Positions 1 through 6,190 of a stretch of DNA of 11,055 nucleotides are shown piece after piece (the first letter of the stretch is position 1; every line of letters begins with the position of its first letter). Source of the DNA: Thermoleophilia bacterium (GTDB lineage Bacteria > Actinomycetota > Thermoleophilia > Miltoncostaeales > Miltoncostaeaceae). Made by a program: the position numbers and the translations under genes. The notes beneath the pieces are model-generated. The model ran no database searches, was not told the DNA's origin, and was given only the letters and a program-made list of their open reading frames with translations. The DNA lies in the NCBI GenBank assembly GCA_017882555.1, contig JADGPH010000077.1:1-11055 (forward strand). The letters are read 5' to 3'.

Positions 1-276
1 TCCCGTATAGGTCTGCTGGGTGCCAAAACTCTGGCCGGTGGTGTTGTCTCTCACCGAGATCCCCCAGGTGGTTCCGCTGGCTTTGGCGACTTGAACGGTG
101 ACCTGATCACCGCGGCTGACGACCATTGATCCGATGAGCGTCTCCGGGGACCGCAGCATCTCCCACCACGCCCAGATGACGGCCCCGCCTAAGGTCGGGT
201 TGAATTGCTCGTGGACCCCGGTGCTCGTTGGGGGCCGGTCGGGGTTGGTGTCGCGGCGCGCGGACGTCAGGTGCAC
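1..276 (-). CDS. Partial G1-family (eqolisin / peptidase A4-like) domain protein, runs off left edge, probably N-truncated
   Basis: Reading the minus strand from 285 down to 1 gives 95 stop-free codons. They contain AWWEML, then VVSRGDQVTV, then ISVRDNTTGQSF. This order and spacing match the second half of the G1 glutamic-peptidase beta-sandwich, where an A-W-Y-E-x segment precedes a GD-x-(I/V) strand and a TTGQS turn. The glutamate-bearing strand of the family would lie beyond position 1, outside the window. An in-frame TAG at 286-288 closes the frame upstream; the only plausible start there is GTG at 274-276. That leaves no signal peptide and not enough length for the N-terminal strands. 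The catalytic-Gln motif (Q-[TA]-G) is not clearly present: the segment aligning with it reads STGV, with an alternative HEQF six residues on. It may therefore be a decayed gene, an inactive half-domain, or a frameshifted copy. It lies downstream of the MFS gene on the same strand. The family call is moderate; intactness is doubtful. Confidence 0.45.
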   Translation of the reverse strand, partial: MHLTSARRDTNPDRPPTSTGVHEQFNPTLGGAVIWAWWEMLRSPETLIGSMVVSRGDQVTVQVAKASGTTWGISVRDNTTGQSFGTQQTYTG

Positions 277-327
277 AGCTCGTCGCTACCCGATCCCACC
301 GGCGCTGTTCGGCACCCGGGCACGGCA

Positions 328-2028
328 TCAGCTGTTGTGGTCGTCGTGCACGAAGCGCTTGCCACGCAGTAGCGAGGCGCCGGCGCCAATGAGCGACATG
401 GCGGTCGCTGCGGCGAACACGACCGCCAAGCCGTCGTGGAACGACGCGGCAATCAGGCGTGGAAAGAAGTTCGTGCCGGTGAGCGTCGCAACTGCGTGTG
501 CCGGCAACGTGGCGAGCACGCCCGTTGGCGCCAGAAGGTGGCCGATCGGGTTCGTGCCGAGGAACGCGGCAAACAGCGAGCTGACCGGTGGAAGTGTGGC
601 GACATGGTGCGCGACCGATGAGGGCACGCCATGGGCGGTCAGCCCCGCGGTCAGTTGGTCGGGCAGCGAGCTCGCCAGACCGGCCGTCATGAGCGCGAAG
701 AAGATCCCGATCGACAGGGCCGTGCCCGAGTTTTGAAACGTTGAGCGTACCCCTGAGGCCGCACCTCGCTCTGCGGCGGGCACGCTGTTCATGATGGCCG
801 AGGTGTTGGGGGCGCTGAACATGCCCTGACCGACGCCGTTGATGCCGATCAGGAGCGCAAACACGTCGTAGTTGAAATCCACGGGCAGGAAGTACATCCC
901 GATAAAGCTCGCCGCCACCAGCAGGAGGCCACCGGTGGCGAACGGACGGGCTCCGTACCGGTCAGCCAAGTGCCCGCAGAGCGGACCTGCGGCCAAGAAT
1001 CCCACGGTGAGCGGTAGAAGGTAGATTCCCGCCCACAACGGGGTATCGGCGTACGAGTAGCCGTGGAGCGGGAGCCAGATGCCCTGCAACCAGATGATCA
1101 GCATGAACTGCAGGCCACCACGGGCCATGGCCACCATCAGCGCGGCGAGGTTGCCCGTGGCAAACGCACGGATCCGAAACAGGCCCATCCGCACCATCGG
1201 TTCCGCGACGCGCGTCTCGATGACGCAAAAGATCACGAGCAGCGCGATCCCACCAAAGAGCTCGGCGAGCACAAGGGGGTCCGACCAACCCGTGGCGTGG
1301 CCGTGATAGGGCTGGATGCCGTTGGTGATGGCGATCAGCACGGCCGCCATCCCGGCGGTGAAGGTGATGTTGCCGAGCCAGTCAATGCGTGTGCGATGGC
1401 GTTCGCCGGTCTCGCGCAAGCTTCGGTACGACCAGATCGTGCCGACGATGCCGATCGGGACATTGACCCAAAACACGGCTCGCCAGTCGATCGCCGCCAA
1501 GAGCCCACCGGCCAGCAGCCCGAGAAACTGCCCCGACAGGCCGGCGATCTGATTGACCCCGAGTGCCATCCCGCGCTGGTCGACCGGGAAGGCATCGGTG
1601 AGGATGGCCGCCGAGTTCGACATCAGTACCGCTCCACCGAGCGCTTGAATCATGCGACCGAAAATCAGCCACAGTGCCCCGGCGCGTCCGGCCAACGGAT
1701 CCAGCGAGAGCCCGAGCGACGCGATCGAGAACAGCAAGAAGCCCATGTTGTAGATGCGGACCCGGCCGAACATGTCCCCGAGGCGTCCCAGGGGCACCAC
1801 GAAGATCGCCGAGACGAGCAGGTAGCCCAACACCATCCACAACAAGTACGCGATATTGCCGGCGTCCAGTGGGTCAAGCTTGATTCCCCGAAAGATCGCT
1901 GGCATCGAGATGATCACAATCGACCCGTCGAGAGTCGCCATGAACATGCCAAGTGTCGTGTTCGAGAGCGCGACCCACTTGTAGCGGTCGGGGCGTGGTC
2001 CCGCTGCCGCAGTGGCCGTCCCGGTCAT
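328..2028 (-). CDS. MFS transporter, DHA2 (EmrB/QacA-type, 14-TM) family, drug-efflux-like
   Basis: A 566-residue, very hydrophobic protein with the layout of proton-coupled DHA2 multidrug exporters in the cytoplasmic membrane. The first helix carries the family motif D1 as MATLDGSIVIISMP, with the conserved membrane Asp. Motif A between TM2 and TM3 reads GRLGDMFGRVR. Motif C in TM5 is seen around GQFLGLLAGG, followed by the typical DWRAVFWVNVPIG. The second half repeats the pattern with a motif-A-like LADRYGARP and a late segment FQNSGTALSIG. Length and 14-helix organisation fit the family (usually 450-600 residues). I chose the ATG at 2028 because it leaves 15 residues before the family homology (YKWVALSNT). 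A GTG at 2064 is also in frame, with a GAGGG too far upstream to be convincing. It is divergent from the DUF2252 gene, and no adjacent TetR/MarR regulator is visible. The substrate cannot be predicted. Confidence 0.93.
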   Translation of the reverse strand: MTGTATAAAGPRPDRYKWVALSNTTLGMFMATLDGSIVIISMPAIFRGIKLDPLDAGNIAYLLWMVLGYLLVSAIFVVPLGRLGDMFGRVRIYNMGFLLFSIASLGLSLDPLAGRAGALWLIFGRMIQALGGAVLMSNSAAILTDAFPVDQRGMALGVNQIAGLSGQFLGLLAGGLLAAIDWRAVFWVNVPIGIVGTIWSYRSLRETGERHRTRIDWLGNITFTAGMAAVLIAITNGIQPYHGHATGWSDPLVLAELFGGIALLVIFCVIETRVAEPMVRMGLFRIRAFATGNLAALMVAMARGGLQFMLIIWLQGIWLPLHGYSYADTPLWAGIYLLPLTVGFLAAGPLCGHLADRYGARPFATGGLLLVAASFIGMYFLPVDFNYDVFALLIGINGVGQGMFSAPNTSAIMNSVPAAERGAASGVRSTFQNSGTALSIGIFFALMTAGLASSLPDQLTAGLTAHGVPSSVAHHVATLPPVSSLFAAFLGTNPIGHLLAPTGVLATLPAHAVATLTGTNFFPRLIAASFHDGLAVVFAAATAMSLIGAGASLLRGKRFVHDDHNS

Positions 2029-2176
2029 CGGCGCGTGCCCAACGGCACGCGTGCGGCCGCACACACATCGCGCGACGCCCTCACAATCCGAACGTCATCC
2101 GTGGAGGACGCACGTGAGCCGACCAGCGGGCGTCTCTGGCTAATGGACCCGCGATTGCCCGGCTCTCCATAACCGG

Positions 2177-2239
2177 CAATGATAGGTCCGGCAACGGAGC
2201 CCGGCCCCAGGCGCGGCGGGGTGCCACGTCCTATCAATG
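2177..2239. repeat. Imperfect inverted repeat CCTATCAWTG, possible paired promoters or operator
   Basis: The plus strand at 2230-2239 reads CCTATCAATG. The minus strand over 2186-2177 reads CCTATCATTG, so nine of ten bases match in inverted orientation across a 43-bp spacer. Each arm contains a TATCAW hexamer that could be a -10 box directing transcription outward: minus toward the MFS gene, plus toward the DUF2252 gene. If the plus arm is a -10 box, transcription would begin near 2244, inside the longest open frame. That would argue for the downstream DUF2252 start. No -35 consensus is visible, and a chance match is possible. Confidence 0.3.
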
Positions 2240-2355
2240 ACGCGCCACGCGCATGGGAGTTCGTCCAATGAGACAGTCGCAGCGCAGGCGTCAGGAGCAC
2301 GGTTCCGCACCACGATCCTCGCCGAATACCCACCTCGGCATGGCGAACCACATCG

Positions 2356-2360
2356 GGTGA
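2356..2360 (+). promoter_or_regulatory. Candidate ribosome-binding site for the DUF2252 gene
   Basis: GGTGA lies 5 nt before the ATG at 2366 and matches the 3' part of the AGGAGGTGA consensus. It is the only Shine-Dalgarno-like match among the competing in-frame starts (2237, 2357 GTG, 2366, 2477 and 2591 GTG), so it decides the start chosen here. Confidence 0.35.
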
Positions 2361-2365
2361 GCGGC

Positions 2366-4018
2366 ATGGGCCCAACAGGTGATGCCGCGGGCACCGGGCC
2401 GCGGCGACCCCCCAGTGCGACGCCGGACCCGGCCTCAACGGATCACGAGCCCACGCTCGCGGGCCGGCGCCCCCGAATGACCCCTGAGGACATTGGCTTG
2501 TCGACTCCGGCGCGGGCGCCGGCGCGCCGACACCGGGCAGCCTCTGCGGCGCCTGCGGCGACGACGCCTGCCGTGCGCCGGCGTCGTGTCGTGACGACGC
2601 CGGCGGTGCTGCCAGAGGTTGCGCATCTGAGTCGTCAAGAGCGCATCGCGCGCGGCAAGGCGGCACGGACCCATACGCCGCGCTCGGGTCACGCCGAACT
2701 GGATCTCGGCGCGCAGCGCCCGGATCCGATCGCCCTGCTGGAAGAACAGGCAACGACGCGTGTCCCGGAACTCGTGCCGATCCGCTACGGCCGGATGCTG
2801 GTCTCGGAGTTCGCCTTCTTTCGTGGCGCCGCGCTCGTGATGGCGTCGGATCTCAGCCGGACCCCGGTATCCGGGATTCACGCGCAACTGTGCGGAGACG
2901 CGCACCTGTCGAACTTCGGCCTGTTCGCCTCCCCCGAGCGCCGGGTGGTGTTCGACATCAACGACTTCGACGAGACGCTGCCCGGACCTTGGGAATGGGA
3001 CCTCAAGCGCCTGGCGGCCAGCTTCGAGGTGGTCGGACGGGAGAACGGTCTGCCTGCCCGGACGCGTCGGCCGATCGTCGAGCGCGTGGTGCGCTCGTAT
3101 CGGGAGGCGATGGCGACGTTCGCAACCCACACGAACCTGACCGTGTGGTACGAGCAGCTTGAGGTCGAGGAGTATCTGGCCGAGGCCAGATCACGGGGGT
3201 CCCGACGGGTGCGCGACAAGGTCGTCGGTGACGCTGAACGCCATGTGGCCAATGCGCGCACACGTGACTCGATGCACACGTTTTCCAAGCTCACCCATCT
3301 GGTCGACGGCGAACCTCGGATAACCGCGGACCCGCCATTGGTGGTGCCGTTCTCCGACCTCGCCGAATTCGCGGACACGAGCGCCTGGGCCCATCGGCAG
3401 CTGCAGTCGTACCGTCGGACATTGCCCCCGGATCGCCGCCATCTGCTTGAGCAGTATCGACTCGTCGATTTGGCCCGGAAGGTCGTTGGGGTCGGGAGTG
3501 TGGGCACGCGGTGCTTCATCGCGCTTTTACTGGGTGTCGACGACGGCGACCCCTTGTTCTTGCAGATCAAAGAGGCACAGGATTCGGTCTTGGAGCGATT
3601 CCTGGGGCCGAGCGTCTTTGCCAATCACGGCGAGCGGGTGATCGCGGGCCAGCGCACGATTCAGGCGGCCAGCGATATCTTCTTGGGTTGGCAGCGGGTC
3701 CACGAGACCCTCGATGCGGTGCCTCGGGACTTCTATTGGCGCCAGCTGCGCGACTGGAAGGGCTCGGTCGACCTCGACGGCATGCACCCGGCAACACTCA
3801 GTGGTTATGCGGGCCTGTGTGGGTGGACCCTGGCGCGGGCGCACGCGCGCTCCGGCGATCGGGTCGCAATTGCCGCCTACATGGGCAAGAGCGCGGTGCT
3901 GGACGAGGCCATCGCCGATTTCGCCGCCGCCTACGCCGATCTGAATGCACGTGACTATGCGGCGATGGTGGCCGCTGCTGCCGCGGGGCGGATCTCGGTT
4001 GATGCCGAGGGGTCATGA
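2366..4018 (+). CDS. DUF2252 family protein (COG4320-type), kinase-like catalytic signature
   Basis: The protein has 550 residues from the ATG at 2366. The DUF2252 core starts near residue 88 (SRQERIARGKAAR) and runs to the C-terminus. The best conserved stretch is CGDAHLSNFG (residues 176-185), then FDINDFDE (196-203), then WEWDLKRLAAS. This recalls the catalytic loop and metal-binding Asp of aminoglycoside phosphotransferases and choline kinases (H-G-D-x-H-x-x-N, then I-D-[FW]-[DE], then D-L). D178, H180, N183 and D200/D202 are the candidate active-site residues. The biochemical function of the family is unknown to me, so a phosphotransferase role is inference. Residues 1-87 are rich in Ala, Pro, Arg and Thr, look disordered, and are absent from typical family members, which begin close to the SRQER segment. 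The true start could therefore be the ATG at 2477 or even the GTG at 2591. No membrane segment is seen. It is followed by a hairpin and then a gene with its own promoter, so it is probably monocistronic. Confidence 0.85.
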   Translation: MGPTGDAAGTGPRRPPSATPDPASTDHEPTLAGRRPRMTPEDIGLSTPARAPARRHRAASAAPAATTPAVRRRRVVTTPAVLPEVAHLSRQERIARGKAARTHTPRSGHAELDLGAQRPDPIALLEEQATTRVPELVPIRYGRMLVSEFAFFRGAALVMASDLSRTPVSGIHAQLCGDAHLSNFGLFASPERRVVFDINDFDETLPGPWEWDLKRLAASFEVVGRENGLPARTRRPIVERVVRSYREAMATFATHTNLTVWYEQLEVEEYLAEARSRGSRRVRDKVVGDAERHVANARTRDSMHTFSKLTHLVDGEPRITADPPLVVPFSDLAEFADTSAWAHRQLQSYRRTLPPDRRHLLEQYRLVDLARKVVGVGSVGTRCFIALLLGVDDGDPLFLQIKEAQDSVLERFLGPSVFANHGERVIAGQRTIQAASDIFLGWQRVHETLDAVPRDFYWRQLRDWKGSVDLDGMHPATLSGYAGLCGWTLARAHARSGDRVAIAAYMGKSAVLDEAIADFAAAYADLNARDYAAMVAAAAAGRISVDAEGS

Positions 4019-4025
4019 GGGTTCA

Positions 4026-4049
4026 GGTGCCGGCGCCCGAGCCGGCGCT
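4026..4049 (+). terminator. GC-rich hairpin after the DUF2252 gene, terminator-like but without a T-tract
   Basis: GCCGGC at 4029-4034 pairs with GCCGGC at 4041-4046 across a 6-nt loop. A G-C pair and two G-T wobbles extend the stem to nine pairs. It starts 8 nt after the DUF2252 stop codon. No run of T follows, so it is not a classical intrinsic terminator. A second short stem follows at 4054-4067 (GTCAC, 4-nt loop, GTGAC). Confidence 0.3.
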
Positions 4050-4110
4050 GTGGGTCACCAATGTGACGCCGCTCCGACCCCGGACGGGGACGCCGGCGCA
4101 CCGTGGATGT

Positions 4111-4116
4111 TAGGGT
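4111..4116 (+). promoter_or_regulatory. -10 box of a leaderless promoter for the zinc-ribbon gene
   Basis: TAGGGT fits TANNNT and ends 6 nt before the ATG at 4123, so transcription would begin at or next to the A of the start codon. No Shine-Dalgarno sequence lies between them and no recognisable -35 is seen. This spacing is the known actinobacterial leaderless arrangement. Confidence 0.5.
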
Positions 4117-4122
4117 CACGGC

Positions 4123-4308
4123 ATGGCACACGATCCGGCAACAGGTTCCCAGAGCGCGCCGGACTGCGAGCGCTGCGGCACGCGGACATATCCGTCGACG
4201 CGCATGATTCGCACCCATGATCTCTCCACCGGACGCGCGATCCCGCGCGAGGAGGTCTTCCCGGTGTGGCGGTGCCCGAGCTGCGGCCGCGAAGCGCCGC
4301 GTTCCTAG
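4123..4308 (+). CDS. Small zinc-ribbon protein, 61 residues
   Basis: The predicted protein carries two CxxC knuckles, CERC at residues 15-18 and CPSC at 51-54. They are 32 residues apart, the pattern of a single zinc ribbon binding one metal through four cysteines. Between them is a charged segment with a likely beta-hairpin (TGRAIPREEVFPVWRC). The second knuckle is followed by a typical GRE tail. There is no signal peptide or membrane segment, so it should be cytoplasmic. Stand-alone ribbons of this size can bind nucleic acid, bind a protein partner, or serve as metal-dependent structural units; nothing here picks between these. The leaderless-type -10 box and paired cysteine motifs support a real gene despite its shortness. 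It sits between the DUF2252 and helicase genes on the same strand, with 104 bp and 167 bp gaps, so it is probably transcribed separately. Confidence 0.75.
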   Translation: MAHDPATGSQSAPDCERCGTRTYPSTRMIRTHDLSTGRAIPREEVFPVWRCPSCGREAPRS

Positions 4309-4425
4309 CCGCGCCCGCTGAATCCTGATCGGTCGCTCGCGGGCCGTCGTACGGCAGTCGGCACCTGTGATGCTGGCGTGATGCCGTCCCCGATTCCGGC
4401 GTGTCGAGCTAAGTCTGGCGCCACG

Positions 4426-4443
4426 CGGCGGGCATCTCCGCCG
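4426..4443 (+). repeat. Perfect 6-bp inverted repeat upstream of the helicase promoter
   Basis: CGGCGG at 4426-4431 and CCGCCG at 4438-4443 flank a 6-nt loop. The structure overlaps where a -35 element would sit relative to the TATCCT box at 4454. It could be an operator or only a GC-rich coincidence. Nothing else is recognisable in the 4309-4475 gap. Confidence 0.2.
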
Positions 4444-4453
4444 GGCGCGCGGG

Positions 4454-4459
4454 TATCCT
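4454..4459 (+). promoter_or_regulatory. Candidate -10 box for the helicase gene
   Basis: TATCCT ends 16 nt before the ATG at 4476, which would give a very short leader of about 10 nt without a Shine-Dalgarno sequence. The match to TANNNT is good, but no -35 box is visible. Confidence 0.35.
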
Positions 4460-4475
4460 CCCCGGTCTTCTGCTG

Positions 4476-6122
4476 ATGGCTCAATCGGTTCGCCTGCGAC
4501 GCTGGCAAAAGAGCGCGCTCGACGTCTTTCTTTGTTCGGCGGCTCCGGACTTCCTCGCGGTGGCGACACCGGGATCGGGAAAGACCACCTTCGCACTGGC
4601 CGCGGTCCGGGTGCTGTTGGGCCGGGACGCGGGCCGACGGGTCATCGTCATCGCCCCGACCCAACACTTGAAGCGCCAGTGGGCGGAGGCTGCAGCAGCG
4701 CTCGATCTGCATCTGGATACCGGGTGGTCGTCCACCGAGGTCCGTCTTCCCGCCGATGTCCACGGCCTCGTGACCACCTATCAACAAGTCGCGCACTGCG
4801 CCGATGAGCTTGCACGACTGGCGCGCGACGCGATCGTCGTGCTCGATGAGGTCCACCACGCCGGCGATGAGCAGGCGTGGGGGGAAGCGGTGCAGGTTGC
4901 CTGCCGCGGTGCCGCGGTGCGGCTGTGCTTGTCGGGGACCCCGTTTCGCTCCGATACGCGGGCCATCCCGTTTGTGCGCTACGACCAAGATGGCATGGCG
5001 CAGCCCGACGTCGAGTACGGCTACGGCGACGCCCTGCACGATGGTGGCGTGGTGCGCCCGGTGCGGTTCCCCCGCATCGACGGCGAGATGGAGTGGATCG
5101 CCAGCGATGGCACCCACGCCGAAGCGTCCTTTGCCGACCATCTCGATGGGGTTGCCGGGGCGCAGCGCTTGCGCACGGCGCTCTCGGTCGAAGGGGAGTG
5201 GATGGCCGATGTTATCGGTCGGGCCCACCAGACCCTGCTCGAGGTACGGCGCACGCATCCTGCAGCCGCGGGACTCGTGATCGCAGTCGACCAGGAGCAC
5301 GCCCGCGGGATTGCGCAGATCCTGCGTCGCCGCTGCGGCGTAGAGGCTGTGGTGGCGGTGTCCGAGGATGCGGCGGCCTCGCGCCACATCGCCGAGTTCG
5401 CACGGGGCACGAGCCCGTGGATCGTCGCCGTTCGGATGGTCTCCGAAGGGGTCGACATCCCACGCCTGCGCGTGGGGGTGTTTGCGACCACCACGACGAC
5501 GGAGCTGTTCTTTCGTCAGGCCGTCGGCCGTCTGGTGCGCTGGACGCGGGGTCTCGGACCCCAGCCGGCATACATGTTCATCCCGGATGATCCGCGGTTG
5601 CGTCGCCACGCGTTTGCAATCGACGAACAGCGCCGCCACTGCTTGCGCCGCGTTGACGACAACGGCGACCCGTTGATGCCCGGCGAGGGCGGTGCCCTGG
5701 CGGCCGCCGCACGGGCCGGTGAGGAACAGATGTCGTTGTTCGCGCCGCTTGCTGCACGAGCGCTGGGGGATGTGCCGTTGGGCGATGCGACGATGGACGG
5801 TCTCTGGGCGATGCCCGAGCCCGATGACGACGATGCGCTCGTGCTGGAGTTGGCTCCGGCGCCGCGAGCCGGTGCTTCCCGCGCTCGTGCGGATTCGGCT
5901 CCACAGCTCTCGCCGCGCGCCCATCGCCAGATCCTGCGAGACGCCAATGCCGCCGCCGTCACGGAGTTGGTGCGGGTGGTCGACATGACCCATGCGCAGA
6001 TCAACGCCGAGCTCAATCGTCGGGTTGGCATCCAGCGGATCGGTCAAGCAACGATCGACGAACTCGAGCGGCGCCGAGGGGTGGCACTTGCCTGGTTGAC
6101 CCGCTCGGGCCGCCCCCGGTAG
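4476..6122 (+). CDS. DEAD/DEAH-box superfamily 2 helicase
   Basis: A 548-residue SF2 ATPase that should couple ATP hydrolysis to translocation on, or remodelling of, nucleic acid in the cytoplasm. An N-terminal RxWQ (Q-motif-like) at residues 8-11 precedes the Walker A motif ATPGSGKTT (30-38). Motif Ia is IAPTQHLKRQW. Walker B is a DEVH box (124-127), and motif III is seen as LSGTP (152-156). The second RecA domain has motif V VSEGVDIP (322-329) and motif VI QAVGRLVR (348-355), with the arginine finger. All catalytic motifs look intact. After residue 370 comes a linker with an acidic patch (EPDDDD, 448-453). Last is a basic, helical C-terminal module (about 480-545) containing NAELNRRVG, which may bind DNA or a partner. 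No nuclease, methylase or HRDC domain is fused, and no restriction or defence gene is adjacent, so it is best called a stand-alone helicase of unknown role. egtB begins 68 bp downstream. Confidence 0.88.
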   Translation: MAQSVRLRRWQKSALDVFLCSAAPDFLAVATPGSGKTTFALAAVRVLLGRDAGRRVIVIAPTQHLKRQWAEAAAALDLHLDTGWSSTEVRLPADVHGLVTTYQQVAHCADELARLARDAIVVLDEVHHAGDEQAWGEAVQVACRGAAVRLCLSGTPFRSDTRAIPFVRYDQDGMAQPDVEYGYGDALHDGGVVRPVRFPRIDGEMEWIASDGTHAEASFADHLDGVAGAQRLRTALSVEGEWMADVIGRAHQTLLEVRRTHPAAAGLVIAVDQEHARGIAQILRRRCGVEAVVAVSEDAAASRHIAEFARGTSPWIVAVRMVSEGVDIPRLRVGVFATTTTTELFFRQAVGRLVRWTRGLGPQPAYMFIPDDPRLRRHAFAIDEQRRHCLRRVDDNGDPLMPGEGGALAAAARAGEEQMSLFAPLAARALGDVPLGDATMDGLWAMPEPDDDDALVLELAPAPRAGASRARADSAPQLSPRAHRQILRDANAAAVTELVRVVDMTHAQINAELNRRVGIQRIGQATIDELERRRGVALAWLTRSGRPR

Positions 6123-6176
6123 TCGCAGTGATGCAGCGGTCGTGTCGTTGTCGATGGCACGAGGCGACCGGGCCAG

Positions 6177-6182
6177 TACGAT
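6177..6182 (+). promoter_or_regulatory. -10 box for a leaderless egtB start
   Basis: TACGAT fits TANNNT and ends 8 nt before the GTG at 6191, with no Shine-Dalgarno sequence between. It supports 6191 as the egtB start and gives the egt operon a promoter separate from the helicase gene. A -35 box is not evident. Confidence 0.45.
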
Positions 6183-6190
6183 GCCGAACT

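Larger units (their letters stand above)
2029..2365. other. Divergent intergenic region between the MFS and DUF2252 genes
   Basis: About 340 bp separate the two divergent starts if the DUF2252 gene begins at 2366. I find no convincing separate gene. The plus frame is open from 2237 and could extend the DUF2252 protein by 43 residues, but no ribosome-binding site precedes 2237. The region should hold promoters for both flanking genes. The candidate elements are the two CCTATCA-containing arms listed separately; no good -35 box accompanies either one. Confidence 0.5.

Noticed and set aside
134..736. 200-codon plus-strand frame at the left end
   Set aside because: It overlaps the MFS C-terminus and the G1-like domain, both on the minus strand, and shows no motif of its own.
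1063..2172. 369-codon plus-strand frame opposite the MFS gene
   Set aside because: The translation is rich in Asp, Arg, His and Gln without domains, while the opposite strand encodes a complete 14-helix transporter.
4476..6122. Helicase as part of an anti-phage defence or restriction system
   Set aside because: No nuclease, methylase, specificity or other defence gene adjoins it; the neighbours are a zinc-ribbon gene and ergothioneine biosynthesis.
6128..6190. ATG at 6128 as the egtB start
   Set aside because: It adds 21 residues with no family similarity, and the TACGAT promoter box falls inside it; GTG 6191 fits the family N-terminus.
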